Shown in pieces: positions 45,283 to 53,282 of a stretch of 64,000 nt of DNA. The stretch is from Bremerella volcania (lineage in GTDB: Bacteria; Planctomycetota; Planctomycetia; Pirellulales; Pirellulaceae): contig NZ_CP036289.1 of NCBI RefSeq assembly GCF_007748115.1, positions 5,952,001-6,016,000 of the forward strand, in the 5' to 3' direction. Within the stretch, counting starts at the first letter, position 1. Every line of letters starts with the position of its first letter. The notes under the pieces were generated by a model. The model was not told the origin of the DNA, searched no databases, and saw only the letters and a program-made list of their open reading frames with translations. A program made the translations under genes and the position numbers.

Positions 45283-45720
45283 TCAAGGAGAAGGTGTCTG
45301 ATTCAACTTTGTCCAATAGGCCCCAACAGAGCGCATCAAGTTGACAAATTGCACGTATTCAATTGGTTTTACCAGATAGCTGTTAGCAAACCTATCCGAA
45401 GCTCCTCGGATGTCAGAATCGGCGTCCGACGTCGTAAGAATGACAACCGGGATCTGCTTGAGCACTGGGTCTTGCTTAATTCGGCCAAGCACCGTCAGGC
45501 CATCGAACTTGGGGATTCGCAAATCAAGCAACACTAAGTGCGGCAGCTTATTCTTATGCTGAAATTCATTGATTCGGAAAAGATAGGCAAGAGCGGCTTC
45601 GCCATCGGTGACGTGATCGATGTCCAGCGACTCGCCAAACTCCCTGAGAGTCCTCATCATCAGTTTCGCATGGGCCGGATTGTCTTCGACCAAGAGAACG
45701 CGACTGATATTGCTGACCAT
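45283..45720 (-). CDS. Stand-alone CheY/Rcp1-type receiver
   Basis: A 145-residue single receiver of the Rcp1-like subgroup: VLLVEDNPAHAKLMMRTL, acceptor Asp in LVLLDLRIPKFDGL, VVILTTSDADSDIRGA, and NSYLVKPIEYVQFVNLM. There is no output domain, so it works through protein contact. It precedes the REC-PAS-PAS kinase gene by 75 bp and may exchange phosphate with it. It also follows the pseudopilus operon on the same strand, 51 bp after the small membrane protein. Confidence 0.92.
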   Translation of the reverse strand: MVSNISRVLLVEDNPAHAKLMMRTLREFGESLDIDHVTDGEAALAYLFRINEFQHKNKLPHLVLLDLRIPKFDGLTVLGRIKQDPVLKQIPVVILTTSDADSDIRGASDRFANSYLVKPIEYVQFVNLMRSVGAYWTKLNQTPSP

Positions 45721-45771
45721 CCTATGCCCCTGATTGAGTAAATCACGATCTGTATCCCCGGCAAGCTTCGA

Positions 45772-46218
45772 TCACGATTGCTCGGGATTCTCCTTGAGTG
45801 CTTTTACGTATCGTTCGCCGTCTTGTGGGCTTCTGCAGCGGCGTTCGATCAGTATGGTCCCGAACGTCAACAAAATCAACGAGATAAAGATCCAGGCCAA
45901 GTCACATAAAGCAGTGAGCGCCGCGGGAACTGCCAGAAACGGCGTGCAAACCGCACCAATAACGCTTCCGAGTATGAAGCCGACGATTGCCCCAGGCCAA
46001 AAATATTCTCGTACCCATCCAATCGAGAAACCAACCACGGCACCAGTCAGCACCATCGCCGCGCTCCAGGTAATCCACTGTTCCGTCGCAACCGCCGAGC
46101 CATAAATATCGTGCGTTTGAAACGATTGCACGATCGGCATAGCAATACGAGCCAGAATCGCCGAGAACGCGACCAGCAACATCAAAAAGATCAGGGGAAA
46201 GGATTGGCCTTTTAGCAT
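45772..46218 (-). CDS. Hypothetical membrane protein, last gene of the pseudopilus operon
   Basis: A 148-residue protein with four hydrophobic helices (residues ~6-26, ~50-68, ~75-95 and ~105-125) and a short charged C-terminus. It follows the DUF1559 gene by 12 bp, so it is surely on the same transcript. I recognise no family. The start MLKGQSFPLIFLML could double as a first helix. Confidence 0.65.
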   Translation of the reverse strand: MLKGQSFPLIFLMLLVAFSAILARIAMPIVQSFQTHDIYGSAVATEQWITWSAAMVLTGAVVGFSIGWVREYFWPGAIVGFILGSVIGAVCTPFLAVPAALTALCDLAWIFISLILLTFGTILIERRCRSPQDGERYVKALKENPEQS

Positions 46219-46230
46219 GGCGACGTCCGT

Positions 46231-47289
46231 CTAATACTCGCTGACTCGCAATTGGCCATCAGACCGATGCCCCATCTGGTGATACGGAACCGGTCCGATC
46301 GTTTCCGAAATGAAACGCACGCTTCCATCCCCCATCGCTGTGTTGACGCCGCCGGGATGGTAGCTTCCAATGCCACCGACATAGAGGGTCGGATCATTGG
46401 GAATCACTCCGAAAACTCTTGCTTGCAAGAGCGGTACATTTTTCCCTTCGAAGTCCATGAAATCGGCTTCGTTCAGGTTCTCTGCCTCGGCAACCTGCTC
46501 GCCTTCTTTCTCTTTCTCATCTTCGCCACCGCTGTCGCCAGCAGATATCGCAGTAATGTTGTCGAAAGCCTCACTCGGTTGCATCTCGAGCGTGTTCAAC
46601 CACGCTGGGTCGGTATAAACATTGGGCAATCCAATCGCCGGACCACTCCTTGGAGCAGCCCCTGTATTACGCAGTGTTGCTCTTGTACCGCTTAGCCAAC
46701 CTAAATTGCTGGTCGGTGTAATATCTGCTTCCGCAAGAAAAAGGGTAAAGGCAACACCATCATGGAAGTTCGCCGCCGAAAGGGGCTTGTTCAAAATAAA
46801 GGCCCCGGTATTTGATTCGCTGATTGGCAATTCACAATGATTGTGAATCCCTACGTAGTGCGACGAACCGACTCGATTGTTCACACGATTGATTGGGCTC
46901 GAAGGGCATTCCAACATCTCCAGGCTCAATGCTCTCGGTCCGTTTTGTGCCTTGTCATAAACTCCTTTGCTGAAGTCGATATGATCGTAGGTCGTGATGT
47001 CTCCGAGATAGGGGAGAGTGGCCGAGATCCAGTTGTGATGGTACCCTTTCGGAACATTCCGAATGGGGCTCGTATCGTTGATCGAGCCGGCCGGAAAGTG
47101 CTGATTGGCGGACTCGTAGTTGTGCAGAGCCAACACCAACTGAGCAAGATGATTCATGCATTGCATCCGACGCGCGGCCTCGCGTGCCTGTTGCACGGCG
47201 GGAAGCAATAGGGCAATCAATACCCCAATGATGGCAATAACAACTAGCAATTCGACCAGCGTAAATCCGCGGAAAGTTCTCGCGTTCAT
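46231..47289 (-). CDS. DUF1559 prepilin-like protein (candidate major pseudopilin)
   Basis: A 352-residue DUF1559-family protein. The type IV prepilin signal is intact: RGFTLVELL with cleavage after Gly8, Phe9 as new N-terminus and Glu13 at +5, then a ~20-residue hydrophobic helix and [12 protein letters not shown]. The C-terminus has the family H-x-G-G-x-N segment [18 protein letters not shown]. An acidic insert near residues ~265-300 ([20 protein letters not shown]) is unlike most members. I start at ATG 47289, which overlaps the preceding stop by one base. Its place after three minor pseudopilin genes suggests it is the fibre subunit; that is inference. Confidence 0.9.
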   Translation of the reverse strand: MNARTFRGFTLVELLVVIAIIGVLIALLLPAVQQAREAARRMQCMNHLAQLVLALHNYESANQHFPAGSINDTSPIRNVPKGYHHNWISATLPYLGDITTYDHIDFSKGVYDKAQNGPRALSLEMLECPSSPINRVNNRVGSSHYVGIHNHCELPISESNTGAFILNKPLSAANFHDGVAFTLFLAEADITPTSNLGWLSGTRATLRNTGAAPRSGPAIGLPNVYTDPAWLNTLEMQPSEAFDNITAISAGDSGGEDEKEKEGEQVAEAENLNEADFMDFEGKNVPLLQARVFGVIPNDPTLYVGGIGSYHPGGVNTAMGDGSVRFISETIGPVPYHQMGHRSDGQLRVSEY

Positions 47290-47702
47290 TAACTTTGCTC
47301 CGACATAGGGAGTGAAATGGTCCATGTTCTTCGATCGCGAATTGTCGCTGCGGGGTCGTCGCCAAGCTCGACGACGACTTCCACATTGCGAAAGTTCGGA
47401 TCGGTGTTTGATTCGATCTTGACGATGACCTGGGCCGCCTTACGCAGGCCGCTGTCCTTTTTTTCAATCTGCCACGATTCACCGTCATATTTCGGTTGAG
47501 ATGCTAAACGCGACTTTGCTAGTTCAATCGCCGCCTCGAACAGCAAGTCGACTTGCTGCTGACTCACGCCATTGGACGCATGCCGTGACTGGGCAGTGAC
47601 CTGCATCAAGGATGCGGTAGCGATTAACACGGCCCCTACCATGGCCACTAACACGAACACACTGACAAATCCACGTGGCTTGCATGATTGTTGTTGTTTC
47701 AC
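47289..47702 (-). CDS. GspK-like minor pseudopilin
   Basis: A 137-residue protein with a prepilin-type N-terminus ([18 protein letters not shown]) in which cleavage after Gly11 would leave Phe12. Position +5 is Phe rather than Glu, which is the hallmark of GspK/PulK tip pseudopilins. It is much shorter than a typical GspK (~300 aa), lacking the large alpha-domain insert. The gene starts at a GTG overlapping the preceding stop by four bases. Later residues are beta-rich ([23 protein letters not shown]). Confidence 0.65.
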   Translation of the reverse strand: MKQQQSCKPRGFVSVFVLVAMVGAVLIATASLMQVTAQSRHASNGVSQQQVDLLFEAAIELAKSRLASQPKYDGESWQIEKKDSGLRKAAQVIVKIESNTDPNFRNVEVVVELGDDPAATIRDRRTWTISLPMSEQS

Positions 47703-48166
47703 GGTCGCCTCCCGATGGTTTGCTCGATGACATATTCTTCCGAAGATGGCATCCCCTGGTTCGCTTCGATCAACATGCGGACTTGACCTGGGTCGTCATG
47801 AGAAACAACCACTCGCGACTTAGGCAACCGGTAGCCCTCTCTTGGACTCTGATCCGACTGCTGATTGGTTCGCGTTCGTTCGACAAGTCCGTCCTTGCTC
47901 ACGTATGAGACCGACGCGTCTGACAGTTGGATGACCAGCGTTTGCTCATCGGGCAGTTCAACATCAGCGGCATCTCGCAGGTCTCGACGAAGTTGTGTTT
48001 CCAATCGCGTAACTCCTCTTTGCAGATCAAGCCAATCCTGAGCCTGGCGAGCATTCAACTGACTTTGATGCAAGAGCTTAATCGCCAGAGTGGCGATGAT
48101 CCCTCCGATAACAATGATCACCAGCGTTTCGATCAGGCTGGTCCCTTTGGGGCGTCGCGATCTCAT
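47699..48166 (-). CDS. GspJ-like minor pseudopilin
   Basis: A 155-residue protein starting at ATG 48166, with a longer non-homologous frame upstream discounted. The prepilin signal is RRPKGTSLIETLVIIVIGG: cleavage after Gly8, Thr9 new N-terminus, Glu13 at +5. The remainder (LQRGVTRLETQLRRDLRDA, then LVIQLSDASVSYVSKDGLVERT) matches the usual J-type pattern in which a long helix leads into a sheet that carries a repeated 'variable strand' profile. Its ATG overlaps the previous stop by four bases. Confidence 0.7.
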   Translation of the reverse strand: MRSRRPKGTSLIETLVIIVIGGIIATLAIKLLHQSQLNARQAQDWLDLQRGVTRLETQLRRDLRDAADVELPDEQTLVIQLSDASVSYVSKDGLVERTRTNQQSDQSPREGYRLPKSRVVVSHDDPGQVRMLIEANQGMPSSEEYVIEQTIGRRP

Positions 48167-48585
48167 GACTGCTCCTCCGCGGCTTCCTCGGGCGTCTGCT
48201 CGAATCGCCAGGTGACCAGCGAGTACTGAGGCAAGTGCGAAGACTTCGGTTTCCACTTGAGGACAATCTGCTTTCCGGTAGTTGGCTTCGAGATCGCATT
48301 GAGTTCGACTTGAATCGTACCTTGAGGCAGTCCTTGCTGCTGCTCCAACCGTCGAGCCCAGCCAACGATCGTCTCTTCGGTGACTTCGTCCTGATCGGCC
48401 GCAACGACGCGCTGGGCAAGATTGCTCAACGTTTGCTCGGCTACCAGCTTTTGTTTGGCAAGCCCAATCCGAGCCGACTGAACCACTTGAATGGACAACA
48501 CCACCGACAACATGGCAGCCAAGACCGAAAGTGCGACGACGCACTCGATCACGGAGATTCCAAGTTTATTGACGTTTCGGGGCAT
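48163..48585 (-). CDS. GspI-like minor pseudopilin
   Basis: A 140-residue protein with prepilin signal KLGISVIECVVALSVLAAML: cleavage after Gly9, Ile10, Glu14 at +5. The hydrophobic helix is followed by a long amphipathic helix (LVAEQTLSNLAQRVVAA) and a beta-rich end. This is the I-type layout in size and pattern. It lies 2 bp after the third GspF-like gene. Confidence 0.7.
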   Translation of the reverse strand: MPRNVNKLGISVIECVVALSVLAAMLSVVLSIQVVQSARIGLAKQKLVAEQTLSNLAQRVVAADQDEVTEETIVGWARRLEQQQGLPQGTIQVELNAISKPTTGKQIVLKWKPKSSHLPQYSLVTWRFEQTPEEAAEEQS

Positions 48586-48587
48586 GA

Positions 48588-49880
48588 TTAGTTCACCGGC
48601 GAATAAAGTGACAAGTTAGTCACCAGGTTTATAATGGGAAGAAAAATCCCAATCGCAGCGAATAGTACCGGCAGGGCGGCCAACAAGACGAGAATTGGTA
48701 ACGCTATTTTCATTGCCGGCGCCATGCGTTGCAAATGTCGACGACGCTTACCAATCGAAATCTCTTTGAGGGCCCATGCCAGGTTGCCGGCGTCCTGAGC
48801 CGAACTGGCCAAAGCCGCTTCACCTCGATTCAATATCCCCTCTTTGCGGAGCGACTCGATCCAATCGGCGCCGGCTTGTTGCTGTCGACAGACATGCCGA
48901 GCAGCTCTACGGATTCTTCCGGCAGGAAACCTGGCTCGTGCAACCTCCAATGCACTTTGCACTGGCAAGTCAGCAGCAACAACTACCGACAGGACGTTTA
49001 AGAATCGACACTCGTTCAGCGGTCCGTGAACCCAACGCAACCCCCAAGGCAATTCGCTGAAAACGCCACACTGCACCATCACCATTAGTATGAATAGCAA
49101 AAAGGCAATGGGTATGATGAAATATAAACACCACAAAATTATGTCCGCCGACCACTCACTCCAGGCCCACAACGCAGGAAAACCGCTGGCCCCCAAATCG
49201 AAATCATCGATGATCATCGCCAACACAGGCTTGATTTTGATCTCGGTGAATGTCAGCAATGCTAACTGAAAAAACCCAACCAGGACGACCGTAATCAGGC
49301 CGCCAAGGAATAAGTCGAGATTGCCGTAGTTGGTCGTGTCGTCACGAACAAATTCCTTGGAATGCTTGTTGATTGCGTCGACATTTCCCATCGTGCGTCC
49401 CAGTTCGAGCATCATGACCGTCTCGGCTGGCAGAAACACGCGAGCAACCCGAGCCGCATCCACCAGCGACATACCAGCACCGAGAGCCTTGGCAAACCGA
49501 TCCGCTTTCCGCTCCTGGAGCCCAGTCGCCTCTTGCCGATACGCGACGGCGCTGGCAACCGGTGGTATTCCTTTCTCCATACCGGCAATCACGATCGAAA
49601 CCAGGCTACGGTTTTCCATAACGCGGTAACGCTGCATGCCGATACCAAAGAGAACGAAGGAAACGACAGGGATGAGAACGACAGCCACAAACCCCGAGAC
49701 GCCGATCCACCAACCTACTCCCCCAATACAGATGATCATCCACGCCGTCAGACGGAGCGCACGACGCAGCAAAGTGGACTCTTCATGGGTTGTGTTATCC
49801 CACTGATTCGCCAGAACGAGCAGCACGATGCCCAATAGGACGGCCATCCAGAGATTCTGCAAGTGGTAGAGAAGATCCAT
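48588..49880 (-). CDS. GspF/PilC-type inner-membrane platform protein, copy 3
   Basis: A 430-residue member of the T2SS F family. Unlike the other two it starts with two or three extra N-terminal helices (residues ~10-85). The first F domain spans ~90-215 (LVSIVIAGMEKGIPPVASAV, LPAETVMMLELGRTMGN) and the second ~280-400 (LNVLSVVVAADLPVQSALEVARA, ALASSAQDAGNLAWALKEI), each followed by a hydrophobic helix. It probably anchors the pseudopilus machine and contacts a GspE-type ATPase. Start at 49880 lies 4 bp after the previous stop. Confidence 0.8.
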   Translation of the reverse strand: MDLLYHLQNLWMAVLLGIVLLVLANQWDNTTHEESTLLRRALRLTAWMIICIGGVGWWIGVSGFVAVVLIPVVSFVLFGIGMQRYRVMENRSLVSIVIAGMEKGIPPVASAVAYRQEATGLQERKADRFAKALGAGMSLVDAARVARVFLPAETVMMLELGRTMGNVDAINKHSKEFVRDDTTNYGNLDLFLGGLITVVLVGFFQLALLTFTEIKIKPVLAMIIDDFDLGASGFPALWAWSEWSADIILWCLYFIIPIAFLLFILMVMVQCGVFSELPWGLRWVHGPLNECRFLNVLSVVVAADLPVQSALEVARARFPAGRIRRAARHVCRQQQAGADWIESLRKEGILNRGEAALASSAQDAGNLAWALKEISIGKRRRHLQRMAPAMKIALPILVLLAALPVLFAAIGIFLPIINLVTNLSLYSPVN

Positions 49881-49884
49881 GAAC

Positions 49885-51033
49885 TCAGGTCAACGCTTGA
49901 ATCAAGTCAATCAAGGGAGAAACCAACACGACCAGACGAACAGCCGCCCAAAACAAAGCCGCCAATACAAGGATAGTGATCACCGGCGGTCCAATCTTGC
50001 GAATTAATTCACGCCGAAGCGCAAGTCTCTCTTTTAAGAGCCGCTCCGCGCTCTCGAGTGCCTCGGCAAGAGCATTGTTAGACTCTCCCCAACGCACCAA
50101 GGGGAGAATCGAGGAAGGAATATCCGGCGAAACTTGCCAGACTTCCCCCAGTGGCTTGCCTTGCTCCATCTGTTCGGCCCAAATGGGCGCTAATTCCGCG
50201 AAACGACGGCTGGCTACCGCATCCTCCAAGAGACGCAGGGAGGTCGGGGTAGGAATGTTCTGAGCCACCAATAACCGCAGTTTGATGATCAAGTCGAGCG
50301 ATTCGTACCACCAGAAGATCTTTCCGACTAACGGCACGCTACGCCTCAATAAGGCAGTCTGTGCGGGTGTCAGAAAAGCGGGAATCAGGAAGATCCCGAC
50401 ACCCCCCAACAAAAAGAAACTGGTCCACGATATCGTAGGAGCGCGAAAGATCTCTGGATCAAACGACAAATCAAGTTCAAAGTCTTCGTAGATGGAAAGA
50501 AATTGCGTCTGAATCATCGGCATGATGAACACGTTCAAAAGGTCGACGACCAGCAGCGTAACCGTGGCTAACAGAAACGGGTACGAAAGCGCGGCCCACA
50601 GATCGCGCCAATACTCGTTTCGCCAGTTCTCTTCTTCCAGCAACTCGTAGAGCGTCTCACCGAGTCGATGCGACTGAATACCGGCAACTAAGACGCTTTG
50701 GTGGTACTTAGGGAGTCGCACGAAACTGAGATCGTGATCGACCAGCGGATTCCCACCGGCACGAATCTCTTTGGCTAACTGTCGGAATGCCTGTTTGAGC
50801 TTTCGCTGAGAGACCTCCTCCGCGAATGCTTCCAAGCCTTCATCCAACGGCATTCCCGAATTGGACAACTCGCCGATGCAGCGGAGAAGTTCGGCCGACT
50901 CGGCCGAATTGAGGTAAATAGTGGACGGCTTAACTTCATGCTCCGATTGCGAATCTTCCACGGTCTCCGCACTGCCGAGCAGTGGGTGATCTACTTTGGA
51001 ATCATGATTCGAAGAACCGAATGTTGGCTGCAT
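49885..51033 (-). CDS. GspF/PilC-type inner-membrane platform protein, copy 2
   Basis: A 382-residue T2SS F-family protein with an extra ~40-residue polar N-terminus. The first F domain is at ~45-165 (LLRCIGELSNSGMPLDEGLEAF, YHQSVLVAGIQSHRLGETLYELLEEE), followed by helices near 165-200 and 215-235. The second F domain is at ~245-345 (LIIKLRLLVAQNIPTPTSLRLLEDA, LVRWGESNNALAEALESAERL), followed by a closing helix. Sequence identity to copies 1 and 3 is low by eye, so the three are paralogues of long standing rather than a recent duplication. Confidence 0.82.
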   Translation of the reverse strand: MQPTFGSSNHDSKVDHPLLGSAETVEDSQSEHEVKPSTIYLNSAESAELLRCIGELSNSGMPLDEGLEAFAEEVSQRKLKQAFRQLAKEIRAGGNPLVDHDLSFVRLPKYHQSVLVAGIQSHRLGETLYELLEEENWRNEYWRDLWAALSYPFLLATVTLLVVDLLNVFIMPMIQTQFLSIYEDFELDLSFDPEIFRAPTISWTSFFLLGGVGIFLIPAFLTPAQTALLRRSVPLVGKIFWWYESLDLIIKLRLLVAQNIPTPTSLRLLEDAVASRRFAELAPIWAEQMEQGKPLGEVWQVSPDIPSSILPLVRWGESNNALAEALESAERLLKERLALRRELIRKIGPPVITILVLAALFWAAVRLVVLVSPLIDLIQALT

Positions 51034-51057
51034 GAACGAAACGCGGGAACAACGAGG

Positions 51058-52134
51058 CTAAGCGGGAAGGGCCAGTACGAAACGCAGAATTCCAATCCAG
51101 GGAACGAAGAGCATCATCGCATAAAGAACAACGACCAAACCGCCGATCACCAGTGTGGCATAAATGGGAAGCTGATTCTGAATCCATAGACTCTGTCGCC
51201 GAGCCTTGGCGTAGTAGCGTTCGCCTGTCAGGGCCAAGCTATCCGCTAAAGCATCCGGCTCTAATTGCGCTGCCAAAAGCCAACGACTTAGTGGATTCAG
51301 TTCGGGAGGTGCTGTTTTCAAGTCTCCCATTTCAATGCGGTCGGCCCATTGGCGACCACTCGCCGTCATTCGACGATTACAGGTCGCCTCCGTCGCAAGT
51401 CTCACGGCCTCTGGAAGCGGGCACCGATGACGAATCAACAATCCCATCAAATCGAAAACCATTGCCCATTGACAATTCCGAGCCGCTTTCTTCGCCCCAG
51501 GCAGCAGCCAGGTCACGAAGCCATCTCCCAGAAATAAGAATGAGGGCCAGACTTGCAGCAAGGCGATGCAGAACAGCATCAATCCACCCAGGGGAATCAA
51601 TGCGATGAATAGTGGCTTCAAGGAGGCAAAAAAATCGATCGACCTAAGAATCAAGGATGTTTCCGGGATGAAGGAATCGACACAGATTTCACGCATCATG
51701 CGCAGTTGTTCCATCCCGATGGTCATCCCGAAGATGCCTGCGAGGATCAACAAAATCGCCGGATAAACCGACGCCGTGAGGTACGAGATTCTCATCTTCT
51801 GGACGCGGCGAGCGGTTGCAGCGATATCCTCCAGGGCTGAAGTCAGTCGTCCGCTGCGAATCCCAGCCGTAACCACGGCCCGATACATGGGCGGAAAACC
51901 AGTCCCCAATTCCCCTATCGCGTCTTCAAGCGATTGCCCTGCGGAAAGACGTTCCGAGAGGTCTTCGCCCAATCGGCGAAGACGCCCTGTAAGATCCTTA
52001 CTCATTCGTCCCAGATGAGGATCCAGCGGCAATTCAACACGCGATAACGATATAATCTCGGCGTTGAGAGCGAGAATATCATCCAAACGGTATGATGGAC
52101 GTGTCGAAGCCACACACAGTCTTTCCAGAGACAT
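51058..52134 (-). CDS. GspF/PilC-type inner-membrane platform protein, copy 1 (operon head)
   Basis: A 358-residue T2SS F-family protein. The first F domain (~15-130) contains RLSAGQSLEDAIGELGTGF then PPMYRAVVTAGIRSGRLTSAL, the best match to canonical GspF. Helices are near 122-142 and 168-192, the second F domain ~210-320 is weaker (LMGLLIRHRCPLPEAVRLA), and a last helix lies at ~330-352. It heads a minus-strand operon of eight genes and is divergent from a lipoprotein gene; the shared 66-bp gap must hold both promoters. Confidence 0.85.
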   Translation of the reverse strand: MSLERLCVASTRPSYRLDDILALNAEIISLSRVELPLDPHLGRMSKDLTGRLRRLGEDLSERLSAGQSLEDAIGELGTGFPPMYRAVVTAGIRSGRLTSALEDIAATARRVQKMRISYLTASVYPAILLILAGIFGMTIGMEQLRMMREICVDSFIPETSLILRSIDFFASLKPLFIALIPLGGLMLFCIALLQVWPSFLFLGDGFVTWLLPGAKKAARNCQWAMVFDLMGLLIRHRCPLPEAVRLATEATCNRRMTASGRQWADRIEMGDLKTAPPELNPLSRWLLAAQLEPDALADSLALTGERYYAKARRQSLWIQNQLPIYATLVIGGLVVVLYAMMLFVPWIGILRFVLALPA

Positions 52135-52200
52135 ATTAAGAAAAGCAACCGCAACTTCATTCTAACCACGAATCCTACTCGACGGAAGAAAACTGACACC

Positions 52201-52839
52201 TTGTCCACTCTCAATTTCCCTCTGACCTTGCTGATATTGGGCCTTTTCGTTGGATGCAACCGCTCCCCGCAAGCGACAATTCCACCCAAATCGAACGCCG
52301 TCAAATCCGTGTCCATTGCCCCTGAAACAAATAAGGATTCTTCTGATCCTATCGCCCAATCTCTGCCCCCGGCAATCTACCAAGACTCAGATGGTTCGGT
52401 CCGCCTGTCGCCACTGACCGCAAAAGTGTTGGGAGAAGGCCTCGATCTCAATGAATGGGACCAAATCGCGGGCTTCAAAAGCCGCGACCAAAGGGTCCTC
52501 TGGCAAATTCACCTTTCTGCCCCGGGAACTTACCAGGTCGAAGTGGATGCCATCTGTACAGGCCCCACACAGGAGGCCCGAATGCGCGTGTATTTCGGGA
52601 ATAATCGCTATTTGGAAGACGATATTCAACTCAGCGATAACGATCAGATGCTGGCGACCACAAGCCTGGGAGAGATCACGCTCGACGCCCCAAAAGAATA
52701 TCAGGTCGAGATAGAGATGGTTGGACTTCCCTTGATCGGAAAGTTCGCTGTTAGCGAACTCCGCCTCGTTCCACTTGGAGAAAACCCTACATCCTTCCCA
52801 AAGTTCAAGACGGATGATGGACTAACTGAGGGAAATTAG
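52201..52839 (+). CDS. Hypothetical lipoprotein
   Basis: A 212-residue protein beginning at TTG 52201 with a lipoprotein signal: hydrophobic stretch LTLLILGLFVGC with Cys19 as the lipidated residue. A ~45-residue polar linker leads to a beta-sandwich-like domain (GTYQVEVDAICTGPTQEARMRVYFGNN, KEYQVEIEMVGLPLIGKFAVSELRL), similar in style to carbohydrate-binding domains found next to sulfatases and alpha-L-fucosidases. The name is uncertain. It is divergent from the pseudopilus operon. Confidence 0.65.
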   Translation: MSTLNFPLTLLILGLFVGCNRSPQATIPPKSNAVKSVSIAPETNKDSSDPIAQSLPPAIYQDSDGSVRLSPLTAKVLGEGLDLNEWDQIAGFKSRDQRVLWQIHLSAPGTYQVEVDAICTGPTQEARMRVYFGNNRYLEDDIQLSDNDQMLATTSLGEITLDAPKEYQVEIEMVGLPLIGKFAVSELRLVPLGENPTSFPKFKTDDGLTEGN

Positions 52840-53282
52840 CTGATCGGATTGATCGCTATTTCTGCTTCCGCTGCTGCTGCAGAATCGAAACGATAAAAAA
52901 CATGATTCGCCTCTCGCAAAAAGTTCTGTGCCTACGATTATTCTAGGCAGAACGCATCCACGTTCTCTGTGGTTTGCCGAATATCGACGAAAGTGGGTCT
53001 CTAGTTAATCCATCGGCTAAATCCGATGTGGTTAATTGAATAAAACAGAAAGAATTCTGCACTCGACTCCCCGGCCATGCCGCTGCTGAATCACCATGGC
53101 TTGAGTAAATGCGATGAATCGCCTTGGCTGCCGATGTCCATCGCAGGATTGCACCTCGAGTCTGAATATCGCAAAATTTCTCAACGCCTATTGCACTTTT
53201 CTCATTGCGTTGAGACCCGTACCGGTTAACCTCAACGGTTTCCTCACTCTTCATGCCCCCGCAACTAATCACAGGCAGCCCC
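52840..53282. other. Intergenic region upstream of symporter gene
   Basis: A gap of about 440 bases. A small inverted repeat CATCGG-CTAAAT-CCGATG is present near 53007-53024. I see no RNA gene; a minus-strand frame here (52943-53326) overlaps the symporter start and looks like chance. Confidence 0.4.
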
